Source: an uncultured Alphaproteobacteria bacterium | Lineage (GTDB): Bacteria; Pseudomonadota; Alphaproteobacteria; HIMB59; GCA-002718135 | DNA: 64,000 bases | Direction: 5' to 3' | Assembly (NCBI GenBank): GCA_902562275.1 | Contig: CACESS010000003.1 | Location: forward strand, 19,038-83,037 | In this document: positions 8,159 to 17,946 of the stretch, piece after piece | Layout: each line of letters starts with the position of its first letter | How positions within the stretch are numbered: the first letter of the stretch is position 1 | Made by a program: the position numbers and the translations under genes | Notes under the pieces: generated by a model | The model's database searches: none | What the model saw: the letters and a program-made list of their open reading frames with translations, nothing else | Told to the model about the DNA's origin: nothing

Positions 8159-8371
8159 TACTTTTTTGAGGGTAACTTTTTTGCTTTTGCAAAGATAAAC
8201 TACACAGCTTTTATTAGAGAAAAGTCTAAGTTTTGATAATTTTTGGTTAGTTAATTAGGTTGTAAATGTTACCTTTTATCACCCTCGAAATGTTTTGTTT
8301 TATTTACGCTATTTAATCCAACAATTCTTCAAAATTAGACTCTTAAAAAATTTGTGTTAAAGTATTCTAAT
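8159..8371. other. intergenic region upstream of the GT9 gene
   Basis: No coding potential is seen. GAGGGT (8168-8173) recurs inverted as ACCCTC (8281-8286), and GGTAAC (8171-8176) as GTTACC (8268-8273), about 95 bases apart, so a long-range stem is possible. A short hairpin TTTGC/GCAAA with a TTTT loop lies near 8180. The promoter of the downstream glycosyltransferase should lie in this interval. Confidence 0.4.
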
Positions 8372-9346
8372 ATGACAAAAAAAATTTTAGTTTTTTCAAA
8401 TGGTGAAAAAATTGGAGATGGAATAATTAAATTACAACTTCTTCACGAAATTAATACAAGACTTCCAGACTATAAATTATATTGGCTTACTAATAAGGGT
8501 AAAACTGTTTATTCAAGTACTCTTAAATTCATTGCAAGTAAATATATTGATGAGATTCTTGATCAAGCAGATCTTAGTCCATTATTTTGGAATAAAATAT
8601 CTAAAAGATATAAATTAGAAAAAGAATTTTTTGATTATATTTTAGACACACAAAAATCAGTAATTAGAACTGTAGCATTAAAAAGAATAAAACATAAAAA
8701 TTTTATTTCTGGCTCTGCTAATGGTTATTTTTCTACTATAAAAATTAAAAATAATAACAAAAGAAAGTATTATTTAAACTATATTTTAGATCTATTAGAT
8801 TTAATAGTAATTAAAAATAATATTAGTAATTTTAAAATTCCAATAAGTGAAAATCTGGAAGGATTAATAAGTAAGATTTTACCAAAAAATAAAAGCTACG
8901 TAGGTATTGCACCTGGTGCAGGTGAGAAAAATAAGATTTGGCCTTTTGAGAAATATATCGAGTTATGTAACTATCTTCAAGTAAATAATAAGACTATAGT
9001 TTTTTTTATTGGACCTGATGAACTTAATTTAAAAGAAAAATTAAAAAATATCTTTCCTCACTCAATATTTATCGAGGAACATATTACTGGATTTCAAAAT
9101 ATAGAAATTATTATGGCTACTACCAAATATTTACAATTAGCCATATCGAATGATAGCGGTGTTAGTCATATGTTATCAACTGGATATTGCCCATTAATTA
9201 AACTCTTTGGGCCCAAAGATTCAAAAAAATTTACTCCTGAAAATCCAAATCTATTTTCAATATCCTCAAGTGATTTTAACTCAAAAAATATCAATAAAAT
9301 ACCTGTCTCTAGAGTGATCAAAGAAATAGAAAAAGTTCTGATCTAA
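8372..9346 (+). CDS. glycosyltransferase family 9 (heptosyltransferase-like)
   Basis: A 324-residue GT-B protein. The N-terminal KILVFSNGEKIGDGIIKL is the phosphate-poor loop seen in ADP-heptose:LPS heptosyltransferase relatives. The C-terminal half has GIAPGAGEKNKIWPFEKY (about 178-195), the donor-site segment, and SNDSGVSHM (about 259-267), the usual SxDTGxxHL-type motif. It probably adds a sugar to a surface polysaccharide or LPS core; donor and acceptor are unknown. The ATG at 8372 gives the normal start; a GTG at 8354 would add six residues. It lies beside the tRNA-Phe insert and is not in an operon with envelope genes. Confidence 0.75.
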   Translation: MTKKILVFSNGEKIGDGIIKLQLLHEINTRLPDYKLYWLTNKGKTVYSSTLKFIASKYIDEILDQADLSPLFWNKISKRYKLEKEFFDYILDTQKSVIRTVALKRIKHKNFISGSANGYFSTIKIKNNNKRKYYLNYILDLLDLIVIKNNISNFKIPISENLEGLISKILPKNKSYVGIAPGAGEKNKIWPFEKYIELCNYLQVNNKTIVFFIGPDELNLKEKLKNIFPHSIFIEEHITGFQNIEIIMATTKYLQLAISNDSGVSHMLSTGYCPLIKLFGPKDSKKFTPENPNLFSISSSDFNSKNINKIPVSRVIKEIEKVLI

Positions 9347-9368
9347 AATTTCATATATTAGAAGGTGG

Positions 9369-9398
9369 ACAAGTATATTTTTCATCATTACTTGTTTT
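9369..9398 (+). terminator. possible weak terminator after the GT9 gene
   Basis: ACAAGTA (9369-9375) pairs with TACTTGT (9389-9395) over 7 bp, followed by TTT. The stem is A/T-rich, the loop is 13 nt, and it ends only a few bases before the next start, so it may instead be a leader hairpin of the permease gene. Confidence 0.3.
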
Positions 9399-9405
9399 AT
9401 ATTAT

Positions 9406-10113
9406 ATGTTCAAATTTGATAAACTAGTATTTGGAGATGCAGGATGGGGCGATGAATTTCTTATAGCAACTCTCATGACTCTACTAGTAAGTATTTTATC
9501 AATGGGGTTGGGTCTTTTTTTAGCAATTATTACAGTTTGGGCAAAGTTAATTCAAAACAAAATAACAAGATTTATTGCAAATTTTTATACAACAGTAATT
9601 AGAGGGGTTCCTGAATTATTAGTTATTTATCTAATTTTCTTTGGTGGCAATGCTGTTGTTATGAGTATAGCTAAAGTATTTGGATATAATAAATATATAG
9701 AACTAAACGCACTTACAATAGCAACAATAGCCATTGCAGTAATATCAGCAACATATTCCAGTGAAGTTTTAAGAGCTTCTTATTTGACTATATCTAAGGG
9801 TCAAATAGAAGCAGCAAGAGCACTGGGTATGAATAAATTTAGTATTTTTTTTAAAGTTATTTCACCTCAAGTTATAAGACATGCCTTACCGGGAATAGGG
9901 AATGTATGGCAAATAACTCTTAAAGATACTTCGCTCATTTCCGTAACTGGTCTTGTTGAAATTATGCGTCAATCTAGAATATCTTCTAACGTTGAGCATT
10001 CACCTTTAACTTTCTTAATAACAGCTGCAATATTGTATTTATGTTTAACAACTATCTCTAGCAGGGTTTTTAAAACGTTAGAACTAAATTATTCAAAAGG
10101 ATTTTCGACGTGA
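9406..10113 (+). CDS. polar amino acid ABC transporter permease, HisQ/OccQ-like
   Basis: A 235-residue inner-membrane permease with about five membrane segments. The cytoplasmic EAA loop is EAARALGMNKFSIFFKVISP (about residues 134-153), and VIRGVPELLVIYLIFFGG just before it is the family signature found in the HisQ/ArtQ/OccQ group. It should pair with the HisM-like permease encoded next. The binding protein and ATPase genes are not adjacent. The stop overlaps the next start (GTGA). Substrate class (histidine, lysine, arginine, opines) is by family only. Confidence 0.88.
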   Translation: MFKFDKLVFGDAGWGDEFLIATLMTLLVSILSMGLGLFLAIITVWAKLIQNKITRFIANFYTTVIRGVPELLVIYLIFFGGNAVVMSIAKVFGYNKYIELNALTIATIAIAVISATYSSEVLRASYLTISKGQIEAARALGMNKFSIFFKVISPQVIRHALPGIGNVWQITLKDTSLISVTGLVEIMRQSRISSNVEHSPLTFLITAAILYLCLTTISSRVFKTLELNYSKGFST

Positions 10114-10820
10114 TTGAATTTTTAAATAGTATTCAAAATTCTCTAATTTATAAAAATTTCTTTTTGGTCCTATCTGGCTTAGATAATACAATTTTATTAT
10201 TATTAATTTCATTACCAGTTGGTTTTGTTTTAGCATTATTATTTGCTCTAGGAAGAGTTTCTAAAATTGCATTATTATCAAGAACAATTGCTAGTTATAT
10301 TTTTGTCATTAGAGGAACACCTTTACTTGTTCAAATATATTTAATTTATTTTGGTTTAGGTTCTGTAAAATTTATTAGAGAAAGTTTTTTATGGTACGCA
10401 TTGAAAGAACCTTTTTGGTGTGGAGTAATAGCACTTACAATTAATACTGTTGCATATGGAGCAGAAATTTTTCGAGGTGGTATTCAATCAATTGAGAAAA
10501 GTCAGGTTGAATCAGGCCTATCTCTTGGGTTTGGAAAATTTTTACTTTTAAGAAAAATTATTCTACCTATTGCTTTACGAAAAGTTCTGCCGTCTTACGG
10601 TAATGAATTAATACTAATGGTTAAAGCAACCTCTTTAGTTAGTCTGACAACCTACATGGAAATGACAGGTATTGCTAGAAAGATAATGGCTAAAACATTT
10701 GCACCTGTTGAAGCATTTATTGCTGCAGGAATTCTTTATCTTTTTTTAAATTTTCTAATGGTTCAATTTGTTAAATATTTAGAATGGAAGTATAATCCAC
10801 ACTTAAGATTAAATAATTAA
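10110..10820 (+). CDS. polar amino acid ABC transporter permease, HisM/OccM-like
   Basis: A 236-residue permease homologous to the preceding one, with FVIRGTPLLVQIYLIYFGLG in the middle and the EAA loop ESGLSLGFGKFLLLRKIILP near residues 133-152. GTG is used as start in a 4-nt overlap with the upstream permease gene, which indicates coupled translation of a heterodimeric channel. With no ATPase or binding protein nearby, the rest of the transporter must be encoded elsewhere. Its stop overlaps the end of the convergent cytochrome gene by 4 nt. Confidence 0.88.
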   Translation: MIEFLNSIQNSLIYKNFFLVLSGLDNTILLLLISLPVGFVLALLFALGRVSKIALLSRTIASYIFVIRGTPLLVQIYLIYFGLGSVKFIRESFLWYALKEPFWCGVIALTINTVAYGAEIFRGGIQSIEKSQVESGLSLGFGKFLLLRKIILPIALRKVLPSYGNELILMVKATSLVSLTTYMEMTGIARKIMAKTFAPVEAFIAAGILYLFLNFLMVQFVKYLEWKYNPHLRLNN

Positions 10821-11266
10821 TTTCTAAATTTTCTATGACAAGTGCTGCAATTTGCAGCCATTGCTTTAATAGCATCACTTATCATCTCTTTATCTTCTAA
10901 ATCTATACTTAAAGATATCATTTCGATATCATCTACAAAGTTTTGGTTATACTCATTAAATGTCTCACGATCACTCCAAATATTATCACTAGCTCCTTCT
11001 GCTTGACTATTTTCAGGATAAAAATCTTTAAATTCAGATGCTGAGTGAAGAAGAGTTTCATTAAGTTCTAACATTTCCTCATATTGATCTGAATTTATTA
11101 ATCTGTAAAGTTTCGATGATGTGCTTTTAACTTTTTGCATTATTGCCATTCTTTCGTTAACAATCATTCCTAACGATTTGTCCTCTAAAGTTACTTTGTG
11201 AGCTAGAACATATAAGGGAATGAATGAAATTAAAGTACTTATCGTTATTTTAAAAAATATACCCAT
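10817..11266 (-). CDS. class II cytochrome c (cytochrome c'/c-556 type)
   Basis: A 149-residue protein with an N-terminal signal sequence (about residues 1-22, hydrophobic, ending near VLAH) and the haem-binding motif CSTCH near residues 140-144 at the C-terminus, the layout of four-helix cytochromes c'. Methionines near the mature N-terminus (NERMAIM) could provide the sixth haem ligand of a low-spin c-556. It should be periplasmic. It begins inside the end of iolE (17-nt overlap), so the two are co-transcribed. Role unknown: electron transfer or gas binding. Confidence 0.85.
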   Translation of the reverse strand: MGIFFKITISTLISFIPLYVLAHKVTLEDKSLGMIVNERMAIMQKVKSTSSKLYRLINSDQYEEMLELNETLLHSASEFKDFYPENSQAEGASDNIWSDRETFNEYNQNFVDDIEMISLSIDLEDKEMISDAIKAMAANCSTCHRKFRN

Positions 11267-12143
11267 TTTTTGTTATTATATTATGCAAGTAATTATGTCC
11301 TAATTTTGCATATTCAAGAGGATTTGCTTTTTTAGGATCTTGTTCAGCTTCAATAATTAACCATTCCTGATATTTTGCATCATATAGTATCTTAATTAAT
11401 GGATCGTAATCGATGCAACCATCACCTGGAACAGTGAAAACACCATCTAAAAAAGACTCTCTAAAACTTAAGTCATCTTTAATAGATTTTAAAAAAACAT
11501 CTTTTCTAATATCTTTACAATGAACATGGTTAATTCGAGAAATATAATTTTTTAATACTCTTTCGTAATTTGCTTCGGCAAACATTAAGTGTCCAGTATC
11601 GTAAAGCAAAAATGTATTTTGATTTGTCATATTCATAAATCGATCTACATCTTCCTCCGACTGTACAATAGTTCCCATATGCTCATGATACGACATTGGC
11701 ATTCCTTCATCCATCAGCATATCAGATAATTCACTGATTTTTTTGCAATAGCTATCCCATTCATCTTTTTCAAGTTTTGGTCTTTTACTAAGAGCTTTTG
11801 ATTGATCACCTTGGATTGATCCAGATACATCAGCAAAAACAAAAATATCCGCATTAATTAACTTTAATAAATTTAAATGATCTTGGAGTGCTATCCATTC
11901 TTCTTTTACACTTCTTTCTCTAAGCATTGCGCCATACCAACCACCTGGCATTTTTAAATTAAATTTTTCTAAAAGATATTTTGTTATTCCAGGATTTCTC
12001 GGAAATTTTCCACCTAATTCAATACCTGAAAATCCAGATGTGCTTGCATCCTCTAAACATTTTTCAATAGGAGTGTCGCCTCCTAGTTCTGGCATATCAT
12101 CATTGCTCCAGGCAATAGGTGCGATACCAAGTTTAATTTTCAT
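11250..12143 (-). CDS. iolE: myo-inosose-2 dehydratase (2-keto-myo-inositol dehydratase)
   Basis: A 297-residue TIM-barrel protein of the xylose isomerase-like superfamily. It follows IolE closely: GIAPIAWSNDDMPELGGDTP at the start, GFSGIELGGKFPR, GSIQG, SYHEHMGT, LYDTGHL, HVHCKDIR, FTVPGDGCIDY and IIEAEQDP. The metal ligands expected in such enzymes are within these motifs. IolE removes water from 2-keto-myo-inositol in inositol breakdown. No other iol gene is next to it; the downstream partner is a cytochrome c' gene. Use on another keto-sugar cannot be excluded. Confidence 0.85.
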   Translation of the reverse strand: MKIKLGIAPIAWSNDDMPELGGDTPIEKCLEDASTSGFSGIELGGKFPRNPGITKYLLEKFNLKMPGGWYGAMLRERSVKEEWIALQDHLNLLKLINADIFVFADVSGSIQGDQSKALSKRPKLEKDEWDSYCKKISELSDMLMDEGMPMSYHEHMGTIVQSEEDVDRFMNMTNQNTFLLYDTGHLMFAEANYERVLKNYISRINHVHCKDIRKDVFLKSIKDDLSFRESFLDGVFTVPGDGCIDYDPLIKILYDAKYQEWLIIEAEQDPKKANPLEYAKLGHNYLHNIITKNGYIF

Positions 12144-12186
12144 GAAGTTTTACATATTTCATGATAGATGAAAAATAAAGATAAAT

Positions 12187-13008
12187 ATGAATATATTATT
12201 AGTCGATGGAAATGAAAAAGAAGCTTCTGATCGATATACAAAATTGGGTATGGATACTCAATTTCAAGTATATGAAAAAATTTTAAAAAAATATTCTATT
12301 TCAACTATCAATATTACAATAATTCATCCTGCTGTTCATAATAATTATCTTCCTTTAGGCATCAGTCTTGACGATTTCGAAGCGGTTGCTTGGACAGGAA
12401 GCTTACTTAATATATATAACATGACAAAATCCATAACTAATCAAATAGATTTAGCTAAAGAATTATTTAAAAAAAAGAATAAAATATTTGGTAGTTGTTG
12501 GGGGCTTCAGGTTTTAGTAACTGCCGCAGGAGGTAAAGTAAGAAAAAATCCAAATGGCCTTGAAGCAGTTTTAGCTAAAAATATTACATTAAATCAAGAT
12601 GGTGAAATTCATCCCATGTATAAAAACAAAAAAAAATCATTTAATGCACTCTGTTGGCATTATGATGAAGCAGAAAAGCTTCCAAAAGAAACTAAGGTAT
12701 TAGCCTCAAATAAGATCAGTCAATTCCAATCTATAAGCTTTGAAGTAAATCAATCAAGTGTTTGGGCAGTGCAATACCATCCAGAATTTAATTCAAAATG
12801 GATGGCCGGACTTATGGAAATGAGAAAAGATATTTTGTTGGAACAAAAAGTATATGAAAATTTATCAGAATTTGAAAAAGAAAAAATGATTTTACAAAAC
12901 CCTGATAATTTTGAGAAAAATGAATTACATATATATGATGATGTAGTTGATGAAGAAATCCATTCTTTAGAACTTTCAAATTGGTTAAATCTTAATAAAA
13001 ATTATTGA
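12187..13008 (+). CDS. class I glutamine amidotransferase-like protein
   Basis: A 273-residue protein with the GATase1 fold. The nucleophile cysteine is in FGSCWGLQ (about residue 104), and the His-Glu pair is in QYHPEF (about 198-200), so the triad is intact. Overall it resembles stand-alone GMP-synthase-like amidotransferases. The last 60 residues are charged and specific to this protein. It begins 43 nt from the divergent iolE start and converges with glpK, overlapping it by 17 nt. The acceptor substrate is unknown; a gamma-glutamyl hydrolase role is possible. Confidence 0.75.
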   Translation: MNILLVDGNEKEASDRYTKLGMDTQFQVYEKILKKYSISTINITIIHPAVHNNYLPLGISLDDFEAVAWTGSLLNIYNMTKSITNQIDLAKELFKKKNKIFGSCWGLQVLVTAAGGKVRKNPNGLEAVLAKNITLNQDGEIHPMYKNKKKSFNALCWHYDEAEKLPKETKVLASNKISQFQSISFEVNQSSVWAVQYHPEFNSKWMAGLMEMRKDILLEQKVYENLSEFEKEKMILQNPDNFEKNELHIYDDVVDEEIHSLELSNWLNLNKNY

Positions 13009-14473
13009 CTACATCTATAATTGATTTCCACTTACTAATACTAGAAGTTGAAATGGATTTGTTAATATTTGCTTTTACTGTTTTATCTTTTTTCCAAAGT
13101 TTACTTATTTGGCTTGTATTTTTTAAATATCCAGATTGAATTGCTGCAAGATATGCTGCGCCAAGTGAAGTAGTCTCAACATTACTTGGTCTAATAATTT
13201 TAATTTGAGAAATATTTGCTAAACTTTGTAGAAAGCTATTATTTTTAACCATACCTCCATCAACTCTTATTTCACTAATCTTTGTCTTAGAATCTTTTTC
13301 CATACACTCAATTAATTCATAAGTTTGAAAAGATAGGCTGTCCAAAGTTGCTTTGATGATATCTTCTTTAGACGTATTTCTAGTGATGCCAAAAAATGTT
13401 CCTCTTGCATTAGGGTTCCAATATGGGGCGCCAAGTCCAGTTAAGGCTGGGACAAAAAATAAACTTTCATCTTTATTAGCTTTTTTATACAATTTATCAG
13501 TTTCACTAGAATCTTTTATAAATTTTAAATTATCGCGAAGCCATTGTATGGCAGAGCCTGCTACAAAAATACTTCCTTCATAGCAAAACATTTTTTTACC
13601 ATTTATTTTAAAAGCAACAGTTGTTAGTAATCTATTTTTAGATAATTTAAATTTTTCTCCAATATTCATAAGAATAAAACAGCCTGTACCATATGTACTT
13701 TTTGATTGCCCTTTTTTAAAACAAGCTTGACCAATTGTAGCTGACTGTTGGTCTCCTGCCATGCCTCCAATTGGTATAGTATCACCAAATAATTTAGTAG
13801 AGCCAAAATCATATGCATTTTCAACTACAGTTGGTAAGATATTTTTTGGAATATTAAATATTTTTAAAATTTTGTCAGACCACTGCTCTTTTTGAGAATC
13901 AAAAATCATGGTTCTTGAGGCATTTGATATATCTGTTAGGTGAGATTTTCCCTTGGTTAATTTCCATAATAGCCAGGTGTCTATTGTTCCAAAAAGTAAA
14001 TTATTATTTTTTAAATTCTTATTTACTTCCTTAACATTATCAATAATCCATTTAATTTTAGTAGCTGAAAAATATGGATCAAGCTCTAGACCAGTTATTT
14101 TTTGAATTTTTTTATCAATCCCTTTTCTTTTTAAATTTTCACAAAGATTAGCTGTTCTTCTATCTTGCCAGACTATTGCTCTGTAAACTGGTTTCCCAGT
14201 TTTCTTATTCCACAAAACTGTTGTTTCTCTTTGATTGGTAATTCCAATTGAAATTATATTTTTTGAATTTAACTTATTTTTTCTTAATATTTTTGAAATT
14301 AAATTTCTAACATCATCCCAAATTTCTGTTGCATTATGTTCTACCCATCCTTCATTGGGAAAATATTGTTTAAATTCTATTTGGACAATATCGAATATTT
14401 CAAATTTTTTATTATACAGTACAATTCTTGAACTTGTTGTTCCTTGATCTATTACCAAAAAATATTTTTTCAT
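12992..14473 (-). CDS. glpK: glycerol kinase
   Basis: A 493-residue FGGY-family kinase of the usual length. It phosphorylates glycerol to glycerol 3-phosphate. Signatures include LVIDQGTTSSR at the N-terminus, TNQRETTVLWNKKTGKPVY, GMAGDQQSATIGQACF, KSTYGTGCF and LTGLGAPYWNPNARG. It starts 3 nt after the parE stop on the same strand, so it may be read from the parE transcript. No glpD or glpF is adjacent. The 3' end overlaps the convergent amidotransferase gene. Confidence 0.95.
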   Translation of the reverse strand: MKKYFLVIDQGTTSSRIVLYNKKFEIFDIVQIEFKQYFPNEGWVEHNATEIWDDVRNLISKILRKNKLNSKNIISIGITNQRETTVLWNKKTGKPVYRAIVWQDRRTANLCENLKRKGIDKKIQKITGLELDPYFSATKIKWIIDNVKEVNKNLKNNNLLFGTIDTWLLWKLTKGKSHLTDISNASRTMIFDSQKEQWSDKILKIFNIPKNILPTVVENAYDFGSTKLFGDTIPIGGMAGDQQSATIGQACFKKGQSKSTYGTGCFILMNIGEKFKLSKNRLLTTVAFKINGKKMFCYEGSIFVAGSAIQWLRDNLKFIKDSSETDKLYKKANKDESLFFVPALTGLGAPYWNPNARGTFFGITRNTSKEDIIKATLDSLSFQTYELIECMEKDSKTKISEIRVDGGMVKNNSFLQSLANISQIKIIRPSNVETTSLGAAYLAAIQSGYLKNTSQISKLWKKDKTVKANINKSISTSSISKWKSIIDVVNNFY

Positions 14474-14476
14474 AAA

Positions 14477-16411
14477 TTAGACGTCTAAATTTTTAATGAA
14501 GTTAGCATTATTTTGAATAAATTTAAAACGTAACTCTGCTTGTTTTCCCATTAAGGTTTCGAATAAACTTTCGGTATTCTTCATATCTTTCTTAGCTTTT
14601 TCAGAGTTAATCAATATTAGATTTCTTTTGTTTTGATCCATTGTAGTCTCTTTCAATTGATCAGCTGGCATTTCACCCAAACCTTTAAATCTTGTAATAT
14701 TATAATTGTCAGACTTAAATTCTGATTCAATTAAATTATCTTTCTCTTTTTCATCATATGCGTAAAAAGATTTATTTTTGTTGTAAATTTTAAATAAAGG
14801 AGGCATTGCTAGATATATTTTATTTTCATCAATTAAACTTTTCATATATTTATAAAAAAAAGTAATAAGTAGAGTTGCAATATGTGAACCATCTACGTCC
14901 GCATCAGTCATTAAAATTATTTTCTCATATCTAAGTTTCGAAATTTCAAAGTTTTTTCCAATACCACAACCTAAAGATTGAATAAGATTTTGTATTTCAT
15001 TGTTATCAGCAATTTTAGACAGCCCAACATTATAAACATTTAATATTTTCCCCCTTAAAGGAAGTATTGCTTGAAATTCTCTATTTCTTGCTTGCTTAGC
15101 AGAACCTCCAGCACTGTCGCCTTCAACAATAAATATTTCAGAATCTTTTATTGATTTACTCGAACAATCTACTAACTTACCTGGAAGACGATTTCTTTCT
15201 TTAATACTTTTTCTATCTAACTCTTTAATTTTTGATAAATCAGTTCTTTGAAGTGCTCTTTCAATTAAATTATCTAAAAGTATTTTTGAATTTTTCTTAT
15301 TAGCATTTAACCATAATAAAAATTCTTGTTGTGTTTTTGTTTCAATTTCTTTTTGTAAATTTGGCATTATTATTCTCTTTTTAGTTTGACCTTCAAAACT
15401 TGGATCATTTATAAAGATTGAAATAATAACGTTAGAGTAATCAAAAATATCACTGTGATTGATATTACTGATTTTTGGGAATTGATTTTTTTGGCCATAA
15501 AGTTTTATAGCTTTTAGAATTCCATTACGAATACCATTTTCATGAGAGCCGCCATCTGGTGTTTCAATAGTGTTACAATATGACATTAAACTTGAACTTT
15601 CATTTGTATTAAATGAAATTAAAGTTTCAAAATTTTCATTATCTTTAATTTTTGATTTTAATAAAAAATTTTTTTCAAATAATTTAGAGTTGTTTGCGTA
15701 TTCTAATTGAAAATAATCTTCAATACCTTTTTTATAAAAAAGACTTTTTTTGTTAGGGGTTTTATCTTTTATTAATTCTTTATCAATTTCAAAGTTGATG
15801 GTTGTACCTCCAACTAATACTGATTTCATATTTATAAAATTATATAATTTTTTTGGAACAAATTGTGTTTCTTCAAATATGCTTTCATCTGGAATAAAAG
15901 AAATTTCTGTACCTTTTAATTTTTTGCTACATTTTTCAATTTTTATTTTTGTCTTAACCTTTCCCTTTGAGTAATCTTGTCTATACACTTTTCCATCTTT
16001 GAATACCTGAACTTGTAATAAAGAACTTAATGCATTTACAACAGAAATTCCAACCCCGTGTAATCCACCAGAAGTTTTGTAAGCATTACTATTAAATTTA
16101 CCACCTGCGTGAAGTGTAGTTAAAACTACTTCAAGTGCTCTTTTATTTTTATATTTTGGATGAAAATCAATAGGAATACCTCTTCCATTATCTTTTATTT
16201 TTATCGAACCATCTTTTTTATATTGAAAACTTATATCGGTCGCGTGACCAGCTAAAACTTCATCTATACTATTATCTAGTACTTCGTTAACTAAATGATG
16301 AAGACCATCTTGATTTGTGCTTCCAATATACATTCCCGGTCTTTTACGAACTGGCTCAAGACCCTCAAGTACTTCAATATCTTTGGCATTATAAGTAGAT
16401 TTTTTAGCCAC
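14477..16411 (-). CDS. parE: DNA topoisomerase IV subunit B
   Basis: A 644-residue GHKL ATPase/TOPRIM protein. The ATP site shows VLDNSIDEV (near 45-53), DNGRGIP and GGLHGVGISVVNALS; the TOPRIM part shows EGDSAGGSA (about 426-434) and DADVDGSHI (about 500-508). HPKYKNKRALEVVLTTLHAG and the GHA in LAGHATDIS are closer to alphaproteobacterial ParE than to GyrB, and the length without the GyrB insertion agrees. With ParC it decatenates daughter chromosomes. GyrB is the alternative; I judge ParE clearly better. Confidence 0.88.
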   Translation of the reverse strand: MAKKSTYNAKDIEVLEGLEPVRKRPGMYIGSTNQDGLHHLVNEVLDNSIDEVLAGHATDISFQYKKDGSIKIKDNGRGIPIDFHPKYKNKRALEVVLTTLHAGGKFNSNAYKTSGGLHGVGISVVNALSSLLQVQVFKDGKVYRQDYSKGKVKTKIKIEKCSKKLKGTEISFIPDESIFEETQFVPKKLYNFINMKSVLVGGTTINFEIDKELIKDKTPNKKSLFYKKGIEDYFQLEYANNSKLFEKNFLLKSKIKDNENFETLISFNTNESSSLMSYCNTIETPDGGSHENGIRNGILKAIKLYGQKNQFPKISNINHSDIFDYSNVIISIFINDPSFEGQTKKRIIMPNLQKEIETKTQQEFLLWLNANKKNSKILLDNLIERALQRTDLSKIKELDRKSIKERNRLPGKLVDCSSKSIKDSEIFIVEGDSAGGSAKQARNREFQAILPLRGKILNVYNVGLSKIADNNEIQNLIQSLGCGIGKNFEISKLRYEKIILMTDADVDGSHIATLLITFFYKYMKSLIDENKIYLAMPPLFKIYNKNKSFYAYDEKEKDNLIESEFKSDNYNITRFKGLGEMPADQLKETTMDQNKRNLILINSEKAKKDMKNTESLFETLMGKQAELRFKFIQNNANFIKNLDV

Positions 16412-16443
16412 AAATATTACTTATCAAAAGTGTTGTTCTAAAA

Positions 16444-16473
16444 ACATAAAAAAAACCGCCCTAAGGCGGTTTT
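16444..16473 (-). terminator. rho-independent terminator of glnA
   Basis: AAAACCGCC (16452-16460) pairs perfectly with GGCGGTTTT (16465-16473) around a 4-base loop. Read on the minus strand the stem is followed by a run of eight T residues, so it ends the glnA transcript 24 bases after the glnA stop. Confidence 0.92.
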
Positions 16474-16496
16474 CTTTATAGAGATAAGCATAAATT

Positions 16497-17927
16497 CTAC
16501 ACGTCGTAGTATAGTTTAAACTCGTGTGGATGAGGTCTAATATTAATAGGGTCAACCTCACTCTCTTTTTTATAGCTAATATAAGTTTCAATTACATCTT
16601 TGGTGAATACATCACCCTCTAATAAAAATGCATGATCTTTTTCAAGGGCTTCAAGAGATTCAGCTAAAGATCCAGGTGTAGATTGAATTTTAGACAAAAC
16701 TTCATCACTAGCAGCATAGAGATTTATATCTGTTGGATCACCAGGATTAATTTTATTTTTAATTCCATCTAACCCTGCCATTAACATTGCTGAGAATGCT
16801 AAGTATGGATTTGCACTTGGATCTGGACATCTAAATTCCATTCTTTTTGCTTTAGGGCTTTGAGAATAAGCAGGAATTCTAACAGATGCAGTTCTATTTC
16901 TTTGAGAGTAAACAATGTTCACTGGAGCCTCAAAGCCTGGGACCAATCTTTTATAAGAATTAGTAGTAGGAGCACAAAAAGCTAAAAGAGCAGGTGCATG
17001 TTTAAGTATACCGCCAATATAATTTAGTGCTAAATCACTTAGGTTAGCATAGTTACCCTCTTTGTACATTAATGTGTCACCGTCTTTCCAAACACTTTGA
17101 TGCACGTGCATTCCTGAACCATTATCTTCAAATAAAGGTTTAGGCATAAATGTAGCTGTCATTCCATGTTGTCTAGCAACATTTTTAACAACGTACTTAT
17201 ATTTCATCATATCATCAGCCATTTTTAGTAAAGGGGAAAATTCTAAATCAATTTCACATTGTCCACCTGTTGCAACTTCATGGTGATGTGCTTCCACTGT
17301 AAGACCAATGTCTTGCATTGTCATTACCATTTCAGTTCTTACATCTTGAAGTGTATCAACTGGCGGTAAAGGAAAATAACCTTCTTTATGTCTAGGCTTA
17401 TGACCTAAGTTTGGGTTTTCATCAGCACCACTATTCCAAGTACCTTCAACAGAATCAACTTCATGAAATGCAAAATTTGATCCTGAGTCAAACTGAACGT
17501 TATTAAACACAAAAAATTCTGCTTCTGGACCAAAAAATGCTGTGTCACCGATACCAGATGATTTTAAATAGGCTTCAGCTTTTTTAGCAATATTTCTTGG
17601 GTCACGACTATAGTCAACCAAAGTTACAGGATCTTTAATATTACAATGTAATGCCAAAGTTTTTTCCGAAAAAAATGGATCAATATAGGCTGTTGTTGCA
17701 TCTGGCAAAACAATCATATCACTGTCTTGAATTTCTTGGAAACCTCTTACTGAAGATCCATCAAAACCAAGTCCATCAGAAAATATATCTTCGTCTAAAA
17801 ATTTAATTGGTATTGTAAAATGTTGAGTTGTTCCTGGTATATCAGTAAAGCGCATATCAACCATCTTAATGTCCATATCTTTAATTTCAGACATTAAATC
17901 TTTTGGAGTCGAGCTTTTTAATTTCAT
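16497..17927 (-). CDS. glnA: glutamine synthetase, type I
   Basis: A 476-residue GSI enzyme that makes glutamine from glutamate, ammonia and [62 protein letters not shown] and [10 protein letters not shown] are the expected substrate and metal motifs. INLYAAS near residue 395 carries the tyrosine that GlnE adenylylates in beta-type GSI. A good ribosome binding site (AAGGAG) precedes the ATG. The leader upstream holds two glutamine-riboswitch-like structures, so the gene is probably shut down by its own product. Confidence 0.97.
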   Translation of the reverse strand: MKLKSSTPKDLMSEIKDMDIKMVDMRFTDIPGTTQHFTIPIKFLDEDIFSDGLGFDGSSVRGFQEIQDSDMIVLPDATTAYIDPFFSEKTLALHCNIKDPVTLVDYSRDPRNIAKKAEAYLKSSGIGDTAFFGPEAEFFVFNNVQFDSGSNFAFHEVDSVEGTWNSGADENPNLGHKPRHKEGYFPLPPVDTLQDVRTEMVMTMQDIGLTVEAHHHEVATGGQCEIDLEFSPLLKMADDMMKYKYVVKNVARQHGMTATFMPKPLFEDNGSGMHVHQSVWKDGDTLMYKEGNYANLSDLALNYIGGILKHAPALLAFCAPTTNSYKRLVPGFEAPVNIVYSQRNRTASVRIPAYSQSPKAKRMEFRCPDPSANPYLAFSAMLMAGLDGIKNKINPGDPTDINLYAASDEVLSKIQSTPGSLAESLEALEKDHAFLLEGDVFTKDVIETYISYKKESEVDPINIRPHPHEFKLYYDV

Positions 17928-17946
17928 ATCTATCTCCTTACTTCAA

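Noticed and set aside
14477..16411. GyrB rather than ParE
   Set aside because: The HPK-type substrate loop, the GHA after LA and the length without an insertion fit alphaproteobacterial ParE better.
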